64,000 bases of DNA, taken from assembly GCA_022769545.1 (NCBI GenBank), contig JALEJS010000002.1, forward strand, positions 62,001 through 126,000, in the 5' to 3' direction. This DNA is from Blautia sp. GTDB taxonomy: Bacteria > Bacillota > Clostridia > Lachnospirales > Lachnospiraceae. The position numbers and the translations under genes are program-made. How positions within the stretch are numbered: the stretch's first letter is position 1; each line of letters opens with the position of its first letter. This document shows, piece by piece, positions 27,791-36,211 of this stretch. The notes under the pieces were generated by a model, which was not told the DNA's origin, did no database searches, and saw only the letters and a program-made list of their open reading frames with translations.

Positions 27791-29407
27791 ATGGGAAAAA
27801 AGAATGACAATACGCTGGTGAAAAATGCGTCCTTTCTGATGGTGGCGGCACTGGTGTCGAAAATCATCGGAATGCTTTATAAAAGTCCTCTTTCTTCCAC
27901 ACTGGGAAGTGAGAGCTATGCATTGTTTCAGTATGCGCAGAATGCATATTTCATTCTGCTGATGATCGCATCCTTCAGCATTCCGCAGGCAGTATCCAAG
28001 ATTATGGCGGAGAAGATCGTATTTGAACGTTACCGGGATGCACAGAAGGTTTTTCACTGCGCGCTGATTTATGCCGTTGTGGCAGGCGGCGCAGTGGCAC
28101 TGTTCTGTGTGTTCGGAGTGAAGCTGCTGGTGCCGGAGGATATGGCAGGAGCCCGTCTGGCGCTGCAGATGCTTGCACCGACCATTTTTCTTTCCGGTAT
28201 ACTGGGTGTGTTCCGGGGGTATTTCCAGGCATATCGGAACATGATGCCGACTTCCATATCGCAGATTGTGGAACAGATATTTGTGGCGACCTTTGCGCTG
28301 CTCATGTCGTCTCTGATGATCGGACGTTTTGCCGGAAGCTCGGAGGAAGTGATTCAGAAGTGGGGGGCAGCAGGTGCAACCATGGGCACCGGTGCCGGTG
28401 TTGCGGCCGCACTGGTGTTTATGATCCTGGTTTATGTGCTCAACAAAAAAGGGATTAAGGCCCGGCTCAGACGGGACAGGGCGTCTCTGAACGAAAATAC
28501 GGCAGATGTGATGAAGAATATTGTGCTGATCATCATGCCGATTATTTTAAGTGCTTTTATCTATAACGTAAACGGATACATCAACAGCTATATGTATTCC
28601 GGAATCATGGGAAGCAAGGGGATGGATCCGGGGCTTCTGAAACGGATGTATGCAGAATACGGATATTTTATGACAATTATCAACATTCCGCTTACGCTGG
28701 CCAGCACGGCACCCACATCCATGATCCCGGAGGTTTCTGCCCATTATGCAGAGAACGACATTCCCATGGCAAACAGCAAGATCGACCGTGCCACATGGCT
28801 GAGCATGTTCATCTCCATTCCGGCGGCGATCGGACTGGCGGTGCTTTCCGGCCCGGTGGTACGTCTTTTGTTTCCTGTGACGAACGGAGTGGGCGGATGG
28901 CTTCTGGTGCTTGGCGCGATCACGATTATTCTGAACGGAAATTCCAATATTTCCAATGGGGTGCTCCAGGGAATCGGCAAGCCGCGGCTTCCGATGATCC
29001 ATGCGGCAATCGCGCTTGTGGTGGATATCATTTCCATGGCGGTCCTTCTGTATCTGACGGATCTTGGTGTTTATTCCATTGTTGTTTCCATGGTCATCTA
29101 TGCCGTTGTGATGTGTCTTCTGAACGAGCGTTCCATGAAAAAATACATGGGTTATAAAAATCCATGGAGGAGTGCGTATCTTTATCCGCTGCTTGCATCT
29201 GTGCCCATGGCGCTTGTGGCGGGCGGAGTTTACTATGGACTGTATGCACTGATCCATTCCAACTTTATCAGCCTTTGTGTGGCGATTGTGCTCGCGGTCG
29301 CGGTTTATCTGATCGCTTATCTGAAATTCAGTAAACCGTCCGAAGAGGAGCTGCGGATGATTCCGGGAGGAAGCTATCTGGTCCGCATTGCCCGGAAAAT
29401 AAACTGA
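27791..29407 (+). CDS. Oligosaccharide flippase/SpoVB-like MATE-fold membrane protein
   Basis: 538 residues with about 14 hydrophobic segments. The N-terminus (VKNASFLMVAALVSKIIGMLYKSPLS) is typical of the SpoVB/MurJ-like polysaccharide biosynthesis family in clostridia. Later segments around STAPTSMIPEVSAHYA also fit. It probably flips lipid-linked cell-wall or spore-cortex precursors. Which lipid cannot be decided, because clostridia often carry several paralogues. Starts 16 bp behind ung and ends in a terminator. Confidence 0.85.
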   Translation: MGKKNDNTLVKNASFLMVAALVSKIIGMLYKSPLSSTLGSESYALFQYAQNAYFILLMIASFSIPQAVSKIMAEKIVFERYRDAQKVFHCALIYAVVAGGAVALFCVFGVKLLVPEDMAGARLALQMLAPTIFLSGILGVFRGYFQAYRNMMPTSISQIVEQIFVATFALLMSSLMIGRFAGSSEEVIQKWGAAGATMGTGAGVAAALVFMILVYVLNKKGIKARLRRDRASLNENTADVMKNIVLIIMPIILSAFIYNVNGYINSYMYSGIMGSKGMDPGLLKRMYAEYGYFMTIINIPLTLASTAPTSMIPEVSAHYAENDIPMANSKIDRATWLSMFISIPAAIGLAVLSGPVVRLLFPVTNGVGGWLLVLGAITIILNGNSNISNGVLQGIGKPRLPMIHAAIALVVDIISMAVLLYLTDLGVYSIVVSMVIYAVVMCLLNERSMKKYMGYKNPWRSAYLYPLLASVPMALVAGGVYYGLYALIHSNFISLCVAIVLAVAVYLIAYLKFSKPSEEELRMIPGGSYLVRIARKIN

Positions 29408-29423
29408 GCATTCTGTGGGGGTG

Positions 29424-29455
29424 TCCTGTCAGGCTTCTGCCTGACAGGATTTTTT
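29424..29455 (+). terminator. Terminator after the flippase gene
   Basis: TCCTGTCAG pairs with CTGACAGGA around an 8-nt loop, then TTTTTT. Confidence 0.9.
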
Positions 29456-29484
29456 GTCTGTATTCCGCGCGGAAAAATTTTTCC

Positions 29485-29513
29485 TTGCAAAATTTCCCCG
29501 GAATGGTTATGAT
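29485..29513 (+). promoter_or_regulatory. Promoter of the topoisomerase IV operon
   Basis: TTGCAA, 17-bp spacer, TATGAT. Confidence 0.65.
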
Positions 29514-29577
29514 AGGGAACGAATGTTTGAAAAAATGCAGTACAGTTTTCGGAGACTGAGAAAGGATAACGATAGAA

Positions 29578-31503
29578 ATGGCAAAGAAAAACACCTATGA
29601 TGCCGGAAGTATTTCCGTCCTGGAGGGACTGGAGGCAGTCCGCAAACGCCCGGGAATGTACATAGGAAGCGTATCCAGAAAAGGACTGAACCACCTGATT
29701 TATGAGATTGTGGACAATGCGGTGGACGAGCATCTGGCAGGCTTCTGTACCGATATTCACGTGGTTCTGGAAAAGGACGGTTCCTGTACCGTCAGTGACA
29801 ATGGCCGCGGAATTCCGGTGGATATGCATGAAAAAGGAATGTCTGCGGAGCGTCTTGTCTTTACCACACTGCACGCCGGCGGCAAGTTCGACAATTCGGT
29901 ATACAAGACCAGCGGCGGTCTTCATGGTGTAGGCTCTTCCGTCGTCAATGCGTTATCCACTTATCTGGATGTCAAAATCAGCAGAGACGGCTATATCCAT
30001 CATGATTATTACGAACGCGGGATTCCTGCCCTGGAGCTGGAGGACGGGCTGCTTCCCAAAATCGGCAGGACAAAGGAAACGGGAACGTGCATCAACTTTC
30101 TCCCGGATCCGGAAATCTTTGAGAAGACGCGTTTCTCTGCCACTGAGGTGAAAAGCCGGCTTCATGAGACGGCTTATCTGAATCCCGAACTGACCATCCG
30201 GTTTGAGGACAGGCGGAAGGAGGAGCCGGAAGATATCACATATCATGAGCCGGAAGGAATCATCGGGTTCATCCGGGATCTGAATTCCAATACCGAGGTG
30301 CTTCATGAACCGGTTTATCTGAAGGGAGAAGCAGAGGGAATCCAGGTGGAGGCGGCATTTCAGTTTACCAGTGAGTTCCGGGAAAACGTGCTGGGATTCT
30401 GCAACAATATCTACAATGCGGAGGGCGGAACGCACCTCACCGGATTTAAGACGGTCTTTACGTCGGTTATGAACAATTATGCCCGGGAAATCGGGGTGCT
30501 GAAGGAGAAGGATGCCAACTTTACCGGTGCAGACATCCGAAACGGAATGACGGCCGTTGTGTCCATCAAGCATCCGGCTCCGCGTTTTGAGGGGCAGACA
30601 AAGACAAAGCTGGATAATCAGGATGCGTCGAAAGCCACGGCAAAGGTGATAGGAGAAAAGATGGTCCTGTATTTTGACCGGAACCTGGAGACGCTGAAAA
30701 GTGTTCTTTCCTGCGCGGAAAAAGCAGCCAAAATCCGCAAGACAGAGGAGCGCGCAAAGACAAATCTTCTGACAAAACAGAAATATTCTTTTGATTCCAA
30801 CGGAAAGCTGGCCAACTGTGAGAAAAAGGATCCGTCGCTCTGTGAGATCTTTATCGTGGAGGGAGATTCTGCAGGCGGCTCTGCAAAGACAGCAAGAGAC
30901 CGGAACTATCAGGCGATCCTTCCCATTCGCGGTAAAATCCTGAATGTGGAAAAAGCCACGATCGATAAGGTTCTGGCGAATGCGGAGATCAAAACCATGA
31001 TCAATGCCTTCGGCTGTGGATTCTCGGAGGGCTACGGAAACGATTTTGATATCACGAAGCTTCGCTATGACAAAATTGTGATCATGGCCGATGCGGATGT
31101 GGACGGAGCGCATATTTCCACACTTCTTCTCACGCTGTTCTACCGGTTTATGCCGGAGCTGATCTATGAGGGACATGTATATATTGCCATGCCGCCTCTC
31201 TATAAAGTGATGCCGAAGAAGGGGCCGGAAGAATATCTGTATGATGATAAGGCACTGGAGAAATATCGGAAAACACACAAGAGCGGCAGCTTTACGCTGC
31301 AACGATACAAAGGTCTCGGGGAAATGGATGCGCAGCAGCTCTGGGAGACGACGCTGAATCCGGAAACACGTATGATGAAGCGGGTGGAGATTGAAGATGC
31401 CCGTCTGGCATCCAGTGTGACGGAAATTCTGATGGGAAGTGATGTTCCGCCGCGCAGGGCTTTTATCTATGAGCATGCGCAGGATGCGGAGCTTGACATC
31501 TGA
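29578..31503 (+). CDS. parE: Type IIA topoisomerase B subunit (topoisomerase IV ParE, GyrB-like)
   Basis: 641 residues. GHKL ATPase domain with RKRPGMYIG, the N-box EIVDNAVDE, DNGRGIP, and the GGLHGVGSSVVNALS lid. TOPRIM domain with IVEGDSAGGSAKTARDR (catalytic Glu) and the DADVDGAH metal site. The QRYKGLGEMDAQQLWETT region is typical of GyrB/ParE. Pairing with the next gene, rather than with a gyrA near the origin, supports ParE. Confidence 0.9.
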   Translation: MAKKNTYDAGSISVLEGLEAVRKRPGMYIGSVSRKGLNHLIYEIVDNAVDEHLAGFCTDIHVVLEKDGSCTVSDNGRGIPVDMHEKGMSAERLVFTTLHAGGKFDNSVYKTSGGLHGVGSSVVNALSTYLDVKISRDGYIHHDYYERGIPALELEDGLLPKIGRTKETGTCINFLPDPEIFEKTRFSATEVKSRLHETAYLNPELTIRFEDRRKEEPEDITYHEPEGIIGFIRDLNSNTEVLHEPVYLKGEAEGIQVEAAFQFTSEFRENVLGFCNNIYNAEGGTHLTGFKTVFTSVMNNYAREIGVLKEKDANFTGADIRNGMTAVVSIKHPAPRFEGQTKTKLDNQDASKATAKVIGEKMVLYFDRNLETLKSVLSCAEKAAKIRKTEERAKTNLLTKQKYSFDSNGKLANCEKKDPSLCEIFIVEGDSAGGSAKTARDRNYQAILPIRGKILNVEKATIDKVLANAEIKTMINAFGCGFSEGYGNDFDITKLRYDKIVIMADADVDGAHISTLLLTLFYRFMPELIYEGHVYIAMPPLYKVMPKKGPEEYLYDDKALEKYRKTHKSGSFTLQRYKGLGEMDAQQLWETTLNPETRMMKRVEIEDARLASSVTEILMGSDVPPRRAFIYEHAQDAELDI

Positions 31504-31526
31504 CCGGTGAGAGTTAGGAGGAGAAA

Positions 31527-33773
31527 ATGGAGACAAAGCAGGAGAATATCATTCGTACCGATTATTCGGAGGTCATGCAGAAATCCTATATTGATTATGC
31601 GATGAGTGTCATTATATCCCGTGCGCTGCCGGATGTACGCGACGGCCTGAAGCCGGTACAGAGACGAACCCTGTACGATATGTATGAGCTGGGGATCCGT
31701 TATGACCGCCCTTACCGGAAATGTGCCAGAATCGTGGGAGATACCATGGGTAAATACCATCCCCACGGCGACAGCTCCATCTATGAGGCGCTTGTCGTTA
31801 TGGCACAGGATTTCAAAAAAGGAAAGACTCTGGTGGACGGACACGGAAACTTCGGATCCATCGAGGGAGATGGCGCGGCTGCCATGCGATACACGGAAGC
31901 ACGTCTGGAAAAACTGACCCAGGAAGTGTTCCTCGGAGATCTGGATAAAAATGTGGTGGATTTTGTACCGAATTTTGATGAGACAGAGAAGGAACCGGAG
32001 GTCCTGCCGGTCCGGATTCCCAACCTTTTGGTAAACGGTGCGGAAGGAATTGCCGTCGGCATGGCTACCAGCATTCCGACCCACAATCTGGGGGAAGTGG
32101 TGGATGCCGTGAAGGCCTATATGAAAAACAATGACATCAGTGTAAAGGGCCTGATGCGCTATCTGAAAGGGCCGGATTTTCCCACCGGCGGGCGTATTGT
32201 AAATAAAGATGATCTTCTGAAAATATATGAGACGGGAACCGGAAAGCTGCGTCTGCGCGGCACGGTGGAAGTGGAAAAGCTAAAAGGCGGAAAGCAGCAG
32301 CTGGTTATTACGGAAATTCCATATACCATGCTGGGGGCAAACATCGGGAAATTCCTGAATGATGTGGCATCACTGGTAGAGACCCGCAAGACGACCGACA
32401 TTGTGGATATTTCCAATCAGTCCTCCAAAGAGGGGATCCGGATCGTTCTGGAACTGAAAAAAGACACGGACGTGGAAAATCTCACCAACATGCTTTACAA
32501 AAAGACGCGTCTGGAGGATACCTTTGGTGTAAACATGCTGGCAGTGGCGGATGGCCGGCCGGAGACGCTCAGCCTGAAGCAGATCATTGAGCATCATGTG
32601 GATTTCCTGTTTGATGTGACCACCAGAAAGTACACGACGCTTCTGGGAAAGGAACAGGAGAAAAAGGAAATCCAGGAGGGACTGATCAAGGCCTGCGATG
32701 TGATTGATCTGATTATCGAGATCCTTCGCGGAAGCAAAAACCGGGAGCAGGTAAAGCGGTGTCTGGTGGAAGGCGTGACGGAGGGAATCCGTTTCCGTTC
32801 GGCGACCAGTGAAAAAGCGGCCCAAAAGCTTCGCTTCACAGAAAATCAGGCGACGGCCATTCTGGAAATGCGTCTGTACCGGCTGATCGGTCTGGAAATT
32901 CAGGCGCTGCAGGCGGAATATGCACAGACGATGAAAAACATTGCTCATTACGAGGATATTCTGAACAATTATGATTCCATGTCTGATGTAATCATAAAAG
33001 AACTGGACGATATCAAGAAAGAATATGGCACCAGACGCCGCACGGTGATCGAAAATGCGCAGGAGGCGGTTTACGAGGAGAAAAAGGCGGAGGCGTCAGA
33101 GGTCTGCTTCCTGATGGATCGCTTCGGATACATGAAGGTGATCGACAAAAATGCCTATGAGAGGAATAAGGAGGCTGCCAACGGGGAATACCGGTATGTG
33201 TTCCACTGTATGAGTACGGACAAAATCTGTATTTTTACGGATGGCGGAAAGATGCATACGGTAAAGGTGGCAGACATCCCCATGGTGCGTTTCCGTGACA
33301 AGGGGATCCCGGCGGACAATATCAGCAATTACAGCAGTGCGGACGAGCAGATGCTTTATGTGGCGCCGATGGGCGAAATCCGGACCTCGTCGCTTCTGTT
33401 TGTGACGGCCGCATCCATGTGTAAGCTGGTGGCCGGAGAAGAGTTTGATGTGGCGAAACGGACCATCGCTTCCACAAAGCTTACAAATGAGGATCGTCTG
33501 ATATTTGTGGGAAAAGCGGACGAGATGGAGCAGGTGGTCCTTCAGAGCAGCAGCGGCTGCTTCCTGCGTTTTCTGAAGCAGGAGATCAGTGTGATGAAAA
33601 AGACGGCTGTGGGAGTACGGGGAATGAAGCTGGCACAGGGAGATGTGCTGGAACATGCGTATCTTCTGGAAAGTCATCAGGAATATACGATCACATATCA
33701 CGAAAAGCCGTTTGTACTGAATAAGATACGGCTCGCAAAAAGGGATACGAAAGGGATACGTCCAAGGGCATAG
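31527..33773 (+). CDS. parC: Type IIA topoisomerase A subunit (topoisomerase IV ParC, GyrA-like)
   Basis: 748 residues. Catalytic Tyr122 in [10 protein letters not shown]. The quinolone-resistance region reads [16 protein letters not shown]; the positions equivalent to E. coli GyrA Ser83 and Asp87 are Ser and Glu, so no classical resistance substitution is seen. The breakage-reunion domain and a coiled coil (about 430-490) precede a short beta-pinwheel C-terminus, which is smaller than in most GyrA and agrees with ParC. It decatenates chromosomes with ParE. Confidence 0.9.
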   Translation: METKQENIIRTDYSEVMQKSYIDYAMSVIISRALPDVRDGLKPVQRRTLYDMYELGIRYDRPYRKCARIVGDTMGKYHPHGDSSIYEALVVMAQDFKKGKTLVDGHGNFGSIEGDGAAAMRYTEARLEKLTQEVFLGDLDKNVVDFVPNFDETEKEPEVLPVRIPNLLVNGAEGIAVGMATSIPTHNLGEVVDAVKAYMKNNDISVKGLMRYLKGPDFPTGGRIVNKDDLLKIYETGTGKLRLRGTVEVEKLKGGKQQLVITEIPYTMLGANIGKFLNDVASLVETRKTTDIVDISNQSSKEGIRIVLELKKDTDVENLTNMLYKKTRLEDTFGVNMLAVADGRPETLSLKQIIEHHVDFLFDVTTRKYTTLLGKEQEKKEIQEGLIKACDVIDLIIEILRGSKNREQVKRCLVEGVTEGIRFRSATSEKAAQKLRFTENQATAILEMRLYRLIGLEIQALQAEYAQTMKNIAHYEDILNNYDSMSDVIIKELDDIKKEYGTRRRTVIENAQEAVYEEKKAEASEVCFLMDRFGYMKVIDKNAYERNKEAANGEYRYVFHCMSTDKICIFTDGGKMHTVKVADIPMVRFRDKGIPADNISNYSSADEQMLYVAPMGEIRTSSLLFVTAASMCKLVAGEEFDVAKRTIASTKLTNEDRLIFVGKADEMEQVVLQSSSGCFLRFLKQEISVMKKTAVGVRGMKLAQGDVLEHAYLLESHQEYTITYHEKPFVLNKIRLAKRDTKGIRPRA

Positions 33774-33805
33774 AGCCGCAGCGGAAAAGAATTTGCATAA
33801 ATCAC

Positions 33806-33834
33806 TTGCATTTCGCGGGCGATGGTGCTACAAT
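33806..33834 (+). promoter_or_regulatory. Promoter of the rimP-nusA-infB operon
   Basis: TTGCAT, 17-bp spacer, TACAAT, followed by a long leader. Confidence 0.75.
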
Positions 33835-33860
33835 GAACAAAATTGATACTACAGTATAGT

Positions 33861-33893
33861 ATAGGAGTGGGTGTGAGCCCACTCCTATTTGTT
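33861..33893 (+). terminator. Leader hairpin/attenuator before rimP
   Basis: ATAGGAGTGGG pairs perfectly with CCCACTCCTAT around TGTGAG and is followed by TTTGTT. It lies within the leader of the rimP-nusA operon, so it is a candidate attenuator, possibly responsive to NusA itself. Confidence 0.6.
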
Positions 33894-33946
33894 GAAGCAG
33901 GTAAAATGCCGGTCAGCGGCATTGGAAAGGAAGGCGGTTGAAGGGC

Positions 33947-34411
33947 GTGAGCAGACGGGAAGAATATGAACAGCGTGCAGAGAAGCTGCTTGCTCCGATA
34001 GTGGAGAAAAACGGATTTGAGCTTGTGGATGTGGAGTATGTGAAGGAGGCAGGCTGCTGGTACCTGCGCGGATATATTGACAAACCGGGCGGAATCACGA
34101 TCAATGACTGTGAGGCTGTCAGCAGGGAATTCAGTGACAGGCTGGATGAGACAGACTTCATCGAGGACAGCTACATTATGGAGATCAGCTCTCCCGGTCT
34201 GGACAGACCACTGAAAAAGGAAAAGGATTTTATCCGTTCCATGGGACGGGAAATAGAACTGAGAACCTATCGTCCTGTACAGAAACAAAAAGAGTTTTAC
34301 GGGATCCTGCATGCATATGATGAAAACAGCGTTACGATTGAGACGGAAGAAGGAAAACAGAAATTTGACCGGAAGGATATTGCTCTGATCCGTCTGGCGA
34401 TTGAAGTGTAA
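33947..34411 (+). CDS. rimP: Ribosome maturation factor RimP
   Basis: 154 residues from a GTG nine bases after AAGGCGG; an in-frame TTG nine bases upstream is possible but is too close to that site. Family features: GFELVDVEYVKEAGCWYLRGYIDKPGGITINDCEAVSREFSD and the EISSPGLDRPL motif. It assists 30S subunit maturation. First gene of the classic translation operon. Confidence 0.93.
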   Translation: MSRREEYEQRAEKLLAPIVEKNGFELVDVEYVKEAGCWYLRGYIDKPGGITINDCEAVSREFSDRLDETDFIEDSYIMEISSPGLDRPLKKEKDFIRSMGREIELRTYRPVQKQKEFYGILHAYDENSVTIETEEGKQKFDRKDIALIRLAIEV

Positions 34412-34478
34412 GATTTGTGAGAGTTCAGGCATTTCGTGCAAAAGATAAACAAAGTTTAATAGGAGGAAAAAAGAAAAA

Positions 34479-35639
34479 ATGAACAGAGAATTAATGGAGG
34501 CGCTGGATATCCTGGAAAAAGAAAAGAATATCAGTAAGGAAACGCTGCTGGAAGCAATCGAGCAGTCTCTGATCCAGGCCTGCAAGAATCATTTTGGCAA
34601 AGCGGACAATGTGCATGTGACAATTGATCCGAAAACCTGTGATTTCAGTGTTTATGCAGACAGAACCGTTGTGGAATTTGTAGAAGATCCTGCGCTTGAG
34701 ATTTCCCTGGCGGACGCACAGAAAATCAATACCAATGCAGAACTGGGTGATGTGGTAAAGGTGGAAATTCACTCCAAGGAGTTCGGACGGATCGCAACGC
34801 AGAATGCAAAGAACGTAATTCTCCAGAAAATCCGTGAGGAAGAGCGAAGAGTTCTTTACGATCAGTACTACGGAATCGAAAAGGAAGTGGTGACCGGTAT
34901 TGTTCAGCGCGTGATGGGCAAGAATATCAGCATTAACCTGGGTAAGGCAGATGCGGTTCTCAGTGAGAATGAACAGGTGAAGGGTGAAAACTTCCAGCCC
35001 ACACAGCGTGTGAAGGTATATATCCTTGAGGTGAAGGATACACCGAAGGGTCCGAGGATTCTGGTATCCAGAACACATCCCGGTCTTGTGAAACGCCTGT
35101 TTGAATCGGAAGTGGCAGAGGTTCGCGACGGAACGGTGGAGATTAAAAGCATTGCCAGAGAAGCCGGTTCCCGTACAAAGATTGCCGTATGGAGCAACGA
35201 TCCGGATGTGGATCCGGTAGGAGCCTGCGTCGGTATGAACGGAGCCCGTGTCGGTGCGGTAGTAAATGAACTGTGCGGAGAAAAAATCGATATCATCAAC
35301 TGGGATGAGAATCCGGCAATCCTCATCGAGAATTCCTTAAGCCCGGCGAAGGTAATCGCTGTCATGGCAGATCCGGATGATAAGACCGCTCTGGTTGTGG
35401 TTCCGGATTATCAGCTTTCGCTTGCCATCGGCAAGGAAGGACAGAATGCCCGTCTTGCCGCAAAGCTGACCGGATATAAGATTGATATCAAGAGTGAGAC
35501 GCAGGCAAGAGAATCCGGCGACTTCTATGATTATGACGAAGACGAGGAATACGAGGAGTACGAGGAAGACGACGAATATCTGTACGACGAAGGTGAGGGA
35601 GAAGAAGCAGAAGCAGAAAGCTATGAAGACGAAGAATAA
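34479..35639 (+). CDS. nusA: Transcription termination/antitermination factor NusA
   Basis: 386 residues: N-terminal RNA-polymerase-binding domain (1-130), S1 domain (about 135-200), and two KH domains (GAxxGxxGARV and [13 protein letters not shown] motifs, about 200-345). A very acidic tail of about 40 residues, nearly all Asp, Glu and Tyr, closes the protein. It lacks the E. coli C-terminal repeats, as usual in Firmicutes. Confidence 0.96.
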   Translation: MNRELMEALDILEKEKNISKETLLEAIEQSLIQACKNHFGKADNVHVTIDPKTCDFSVYADRTVVEFVEDPALEISLADAQKINTNAELGDVVKVEIHSKEFGRIATQNAKNVILQKIREEERRVLYDQYYGIEKEVVTGIVQRVMGKNISINLGKADAVLSENEQVKGENFQPTQRVKVYILEVKDTPKGPRILVSRTHPGLVKRLFESEVAEVRDGTVEIKSIAREAGSRTKIAVWSNDPDVDPVGACVGMNGARVGAVVNELCGEKIDIINWDENPAILIENSLSPAKVIAVMADPDDKTALVVVPDYQLSLAIGKEGQNARLAAKLTGYKIDIKSETQARESGDFYDYDEDEEYEEYEEDDEYLYDEGEGEEAEAESYEDEE

Positions 35640-35898
35640 AACTCCCATGCGCCAGTGTACCGGCTGCAGGGAAATGAAAAGCAAAAAGGAAATGATCCGG
35701 GTGCTGAAAACCGCAGAGGATGAGATCGTGCTGGATACCACCGGAAAGAAGAATGGCCGGGGAGCATACCTTTGTTTTTCCACAGAGTGTCTGGAGAAGG
35801 CAATGAAAAATCATGGCCTGGAGCGCTCTTTGAAAACATCCGTTCCTCAGGAGGTTTACGACAGCCTGAAAAAGGAGTTTGAATCGATTGAAAAATAA
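35623..35898 (+). CDS. rnpM: RNase P modulator RnpM (YlxR)
   Basis: 91 residues starting at the ATG that overlaps the last 17 bp of nusA. The YlxR signature is TPMRQCTGCREMKSKKEMIRV followed by DTTGKKNGRGAYLC. YlxR binds RNase P RNA and modulates its activity. Its position between nusA and ylxQ is invariant in Firmicutes. Confidence 0.92.
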   Translation: MKTKNKTPMRQCTGCREMKSKKEMIRVLKTAEDEIVLDTTGKKNGRGAYLCFSTECLEKAMKNHGLERSLKTSVPQEVYDSLKKEFESIEK

Positions 35899-36199
35899 TA
35901 AGACATTGTCTTTGGTAGGACTTGCAACAAAGGCCGGAAAAACCGTCAGCGGAGAATTCTCCACGGAGAAAGCTGTGAAGACGGGGAAGGGCTTTCTGGT
36001 TCTGGTAGCCGGCGATGCCTCCGAAAATACGAAGAAAAAGTTCCGGAATATGTGTTCTTTTTATGAAGTTCCGGTATATTTCCTTTCCGATAAAGAAAGC
36101 CTTGGCAGGGCAATGGGAAAAGAGTTCCGTGCCAGCCTGGCGGTTCAGGATGAAAATTTTGCAAAAGCAATCATCAGGGAATTGGAAAAGCAACCGTAA
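35888..36199 (+). CDS. ylxQ: L7Ae-type ribosomal protein YlxQ
   Basis: 103 residues from a TTG at 35888, ten bases after AAGGAG; a TTG at 35879 is almost on top of that site. It starts inside rnpM. The L7Ae/L30e fold is recognisable from LSLVGLATKAGKTVSGEF and the VAGDASENTKKK stretch. It is a kink-turn RNA-binding protein whose exact role in bacteria is not settled. Confidence 0.9.
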   Translation: MKNNKTLSLVGLATKAGKTVSGEFSTEKAVKTGKGFLVLVAGDASENTKKKFRNMCSFYEVPVYFLSDKESLGRAMGKEFRASLAVQDENFAKAIIRELEKQP

Positions 36200-36211
36200 G
36201 GAGGATCGGGA

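Noticed and set aside
29953-31536. 527-codon open frame on the - strand opposite parE
   Set aside because: It is antisense to an intact topoisomerase gene with no start signals or recognisable motifs.
31740-31800. Quinolone-resistance substitution in the ParC region
   Set aside because: The positions equivalent to GyrA Ser83 and Asp87 are Ser and Glu, which are common wild-type residues.
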